Source: Chamaelirium japonicum (taxonomy: Eukaryota; Streptophyta; Magnoliopsida; Liliales; Melanthiaceae). Taken from it: a DNA stretch of 64,000 nucleotides. Shown piece after piece: positions 61,065 through 64,000 of this stretch. The notes below the pieces were generated by a model. That model searched no databases. It was not told where the DNA came from and saw nothing but the letters and a program-made list of their open reading frames with translations. Positions within the stretch are counted from its first letter, which is position 1. Every line of letters starts with the position of its first letter. The stretch covers positions 69,495,744-69,559,743 of the forward strand of contig OX393550.1 in NCBI GenBank assembly GCA_947650365.1, given 5' to 3'. Made by a program: the position numbers and the translations under genes.

Positions 61065-63740
61065 ATAATAAACCCCAGACCCGACCGTTTAGCCCTGAAC
61101 CCGACCCGACCTTCCATTGCGTACCCAACCCGACCCTGCAGACTTGACCCGAGCCACGCAGTGAACCGGTCTGGTTCACTTGAACCAGACCCGTGAACCA
61201 GTCAATTTTGGTTCGACTGCCATTTCTCCGTCCGAACTCGGAATTGGACGAAACCAGCGCCATTTCGACCGGCTCGGAAATACTACCTATTGGCCATAGT
61301 TTATCATAGTAATTGTACTATTTAATCCCCTGTTTTATCCTTTGACCCGATATTATTGTGGTATCGTGGTTTGACCGCCGTTTCATCGTCCGAACTCGGA
61401 TTCGGACGAAACCAGCGGCATTGTGCTCAAAACTTTGAGTCCCACCTATCAAACCCAGAATATAACCCTAGAACCTCTTCTACCATAGTGAACCAACCAT
61501 GCGATCGGTTTCACCGGTTCTACGTGGTTTGACCCGAAACCATCCGACCGAAGACGGATTCCAGCGAAACTGGAACCATCGGAAAGGGTTCTTCGAGCCC
61601 GATTCGATGAGTAGGTTTAGCTTCTGTTTACTTGTTTGACCTAGTATTGTTTAGGTTCGAGTTCTTCAGTCGCACAGATTTGCGTGCTGTTGACTCAATG
61701 TTGGTCCCCTATCGAGGGTGCCCGACTATCCTTGGCATAGAACCCTCATCGTAGATTCTTCTGTTTTAATCGATAGCATTGTGATATAGAGCTGTGTATG
61801 TTGTCAGACTGTGATTGTGGTGATCCAACGGAGGCGGATCAGAGGCGACTAGCCGGAGTCGTGTGCGATCGACAACCAGTTGACATCTACTACCCTTGCG
61901 TGGTCTTTAATAGTGGAAAATGAGAATGACTAAGGGTAGGTGTCCATGACACTGCATGCGGGCCCGTCGGGCATCGTCGCATGTGGTCAAGTGGACCCCG
62001 CCTTGCATGCGGAGTCGCGAGTCCGGCGACGCATGCTTAAAATATTAATAGAATAATAATAATAATTGCTTTTGATTGTATGGACACCATAATTAGGATT
62101 CCCTTAAATTAAACAATAAATTGAATAACTAATAATTATCGGGTCCCACCCTCCTGAGAGGAGTATGGCAACCCTCGCACACGGGTCACAGGGATGAGTG
62201 TTTTACTTTATTGATTTATTATGTTGCATTGGTTGCGAGAGCAGTACGGGACCAGGGGTAAATTGTTGGAAATTGATAAACATTAAATAGACTTTTTGTA
62301 GCTTCATTGTATATGTTGAAAGATGTTATATGTGAATCTACCTGGTTAAAGGGTAGGGACCCCGTGCGCGCAAGGGCCGTGAACCACCCTGCGCATACAG
62401 CCGAAGTTAAGTAGGTTAGGGGTCACAGGCAAGGGTTGTGGTAAAGCCAATAGGAGGTGCCCTCGAGTAGGGATTGGCCTAGCAGCCCTGTCCCGGGGAG
62501 TTGAAGTCCCCATAGTAAAGCAAGTTGGGCGGTAAAGCTCCACCGTGAAAGACGGGAAACCCCTTATGATCATCTGGGTGACTAGTGCATGGTGTTGGTG
62601 GATGCATGGCGAGAGAGTTGGCCCTCTACATCGAAATAAAAGGCCCTATAGTAATGCCCGACCGGGGGCAGGATGAACAAAATATCCGGGGTTCACATTT
62701 TGATAGTGTGTGTTTTATCTATTTATGAATTTAGAATTGTATGACTATTTACATGATGACCTTGTGACTTCAGATGAACGTCTTATTTAATTTGCTGTAG
62801 AACATTGAATGGACTTCATGTTAGATAACATAGTGATAGTAGGAATTGCATGTGAATATAGACTACTGATAGGTTTAGGTATCATTCTGCAAAACTTTGA
62901 TTCTACTAGAACTGATAGATCTTATCTTAATTTATTAAGATTAGTTGTCTCATATTATTATAGACCATTAGGATGTCACTAGCCATTAATTTGGCTAATC
63001 TCCCTATTTCCTATTGGGGGCTACTCTTTCCCACGAGTAGGCTCAGTTGCAGGTCCGGAGGCTCAGGAGTAGCAGTAGGAGTCCAGAGGCGGAGTCAGAG
63101 TTGCAGTGTCACCTTTCTACTTAGTACGTTAGTCTTGTAGTCCTTTCGCTTCAGTTATTGTAATTGTTTTGGAATAAGAGTTTTTATTAGTTAGTTAGTA
63201 TTCTATGATTGTAGTTGCAATGGTTCCAGCTGAATTCTTTTGGGTAGGCCTCTCCTCAAGGCCCCAAGCCTAGGATAGATCATGATGAAAATATAAGTGC
63301 ATATAAATGACTAAATTGATTAACCTTGTAGATAGGAACCCTAGACTGGTGCACCTGAGTGTTAGGTAGGGGGTAAAACCACTTGGCTAGCAGTAGGAGG
63401 CTTGAGCCTCGTGCTCCCTCAGATAGACTCCTATCAGTATGTAGTGGCACCGATAGGTCACACATACTGAAAGGATAGGACTTTTGAAGGTCGAGCTGAT
63501 TAGATAATGTCTTATCTCTATTGATATTTCTCTTCTTTCCTTTTTAATAAAAATGTTTTTCGAAAAATCAAATTTAAAAGATTTTCCTCTTGTTTCTCCC
63601 TCCTCCTTGTTTTTCATATTAGAGAGCGTAGAAGCCCTGTGAGAACCCAAATTGGTATAGTTAAGTAACCAGACCCAAAATCCCATCTTTTTCTCATTTC
63701 ACACCCCAGGGATCGGTCTTCAGATTTCTGGGGCGTGACA

Positions 63741-64000
63741 GCTCTCGCCCGAGCACGCTTAACTACGGAGTTTTTACGAATTCCGTAGCGACGCACGGTT
63801 TTAAAACGCGTCTTCTATGTTTGGGAGGGGAAATTATATAAGTAGCTCAGGATCTCTTTCTCCTCACCTCATCCATCTTGGCATCCCCGCCTCAGGAGTC
63901 TTGGCTCTTGCCCTATTGGATCTTGGTCGTCACAATCCACCTCCCTTAGGGCTACACATCCTCGTGTAGGATTAGACCCCCTAATCGCGAGGAGAACCAG
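63741..64000 (-). mobile_element. Cassandra-like LTR, 5' part, and internal sequence
   Basis: Resumes the 5S sequence interrupted at 59615: the minus strand has AACTCCGTAGTTAAGCGTGC and TCGGGCGAGAGC. The LTR start TGTGACGACCAAGATCC is at 63934, and the polypurine tract AAGGGAGGTGGAT lies just outside. Internal sequence continues to the window edge, where the element is cut. Confidence 0.8.

Larger units (their letters stand above)
59616..63740 (+). mobile_element. 4.1-kb LTR-like insertion splitting the Cassandra LTR
   Basis: Starts TGTAACACC and ends GGCGTGACA. Flanking 5-mers are ACTCT (59611-59615) and GCTCT (63741-63745), one mismatch. Across the insertion the 5S sequence joins properly (TACTACTCT then CGCCCGAGC). 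A TATA box (ATTATAAATAG) lies at 60445-60455 on +, followed by a GA-rich leader and a GC-rich open frame. No gag, pol or primer site was seen, so a solo LTR of a long-LTR family is most likely. A related fragment lies at 51996-53110. Confidence 0.75.

Overview
The window is nuclear DNA of a flowering plant. The evidence is GT-AG spliced genes with typical plant products, a dense load of Ty1/copia, Ty3/gypsy, LINE and MITE remnants, Cassandra-like repeats carrying 5S rRNA sequence, and long (CT)n and (TA)n microsatellites. The lineage cannot be fixed from sequence alone. The cellulose synthase resembles dicot and magnoliid CESA6-clade proteins, as recalled, at least as closely as grass ones. 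The very large intron fits a lineage with big introns.

Only two intact protein-coding genes could be supported. On the + strand, 14958-20562 holds a complete 14-exon cellulose synthase of the CESA6 clade (1090 residues). All splice phases are consistent, and the RING-type zinc finger, the D/DxD/TED/QxxRW catalytic set and eight membrane segments are present. On the - strand, 25521-49216 holds a complete 5-exon UDP-rhamnose/UDP-galactose transporter (URGT type, 345 residues). Its exons 1-3 (48238-49216) and 4-5 (25521-26131) are separated by one intron of about 22.1 kb. The two genes converge tail to tail about 5 kb apart. Both act in wall-polysaccharide synthesis: CESA makes cellulose at the plasma membrane, and URGT would feed Golgi pectin and hemicellulose synthesis.

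Layout. 1-2900: AT-rich sequence with one LTR-like block. 2900-4240: a cluster of related foldback hairpins and very long microsatellites. 5378-5628: a hAT-type MITE. 6400-12600: a - strand copia remnant interrupted by a 5'-truncated LINE and a 1.95-kb solo LTR, both with target-site duplications (TSDs). 13400-14957: palindromes, then the CESA promoter and leader. 14958-21010: CESA. 21010-25500: LTR-like sequence. 25521-49216: URGT, whose intron 3 contains gag-like remnants, a second copia element (its LTR carrying a MITE and its pol carrying another solo LTR), two further foldback elements and a gypsy integrase remnant. 49217-51590: URGT promoter and a low-complexity repeat. 51591-64000: Cassandra-like LTRs, gag-like sequence, two adjacent tandem arrays (95-bp and about 199-bp units), an LTR with primer-binding site, and a 4.1-kb LTR-like insertion that splits a Cassandra 5S region.

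No standalone RNA gene, CRISPR array, virus or bacterial-type operon was found. Every boundary and homology call was made by eye. The strongest TE calls rest on matching TSDs and, in three cases, on reading-frame continuity across the insertion.
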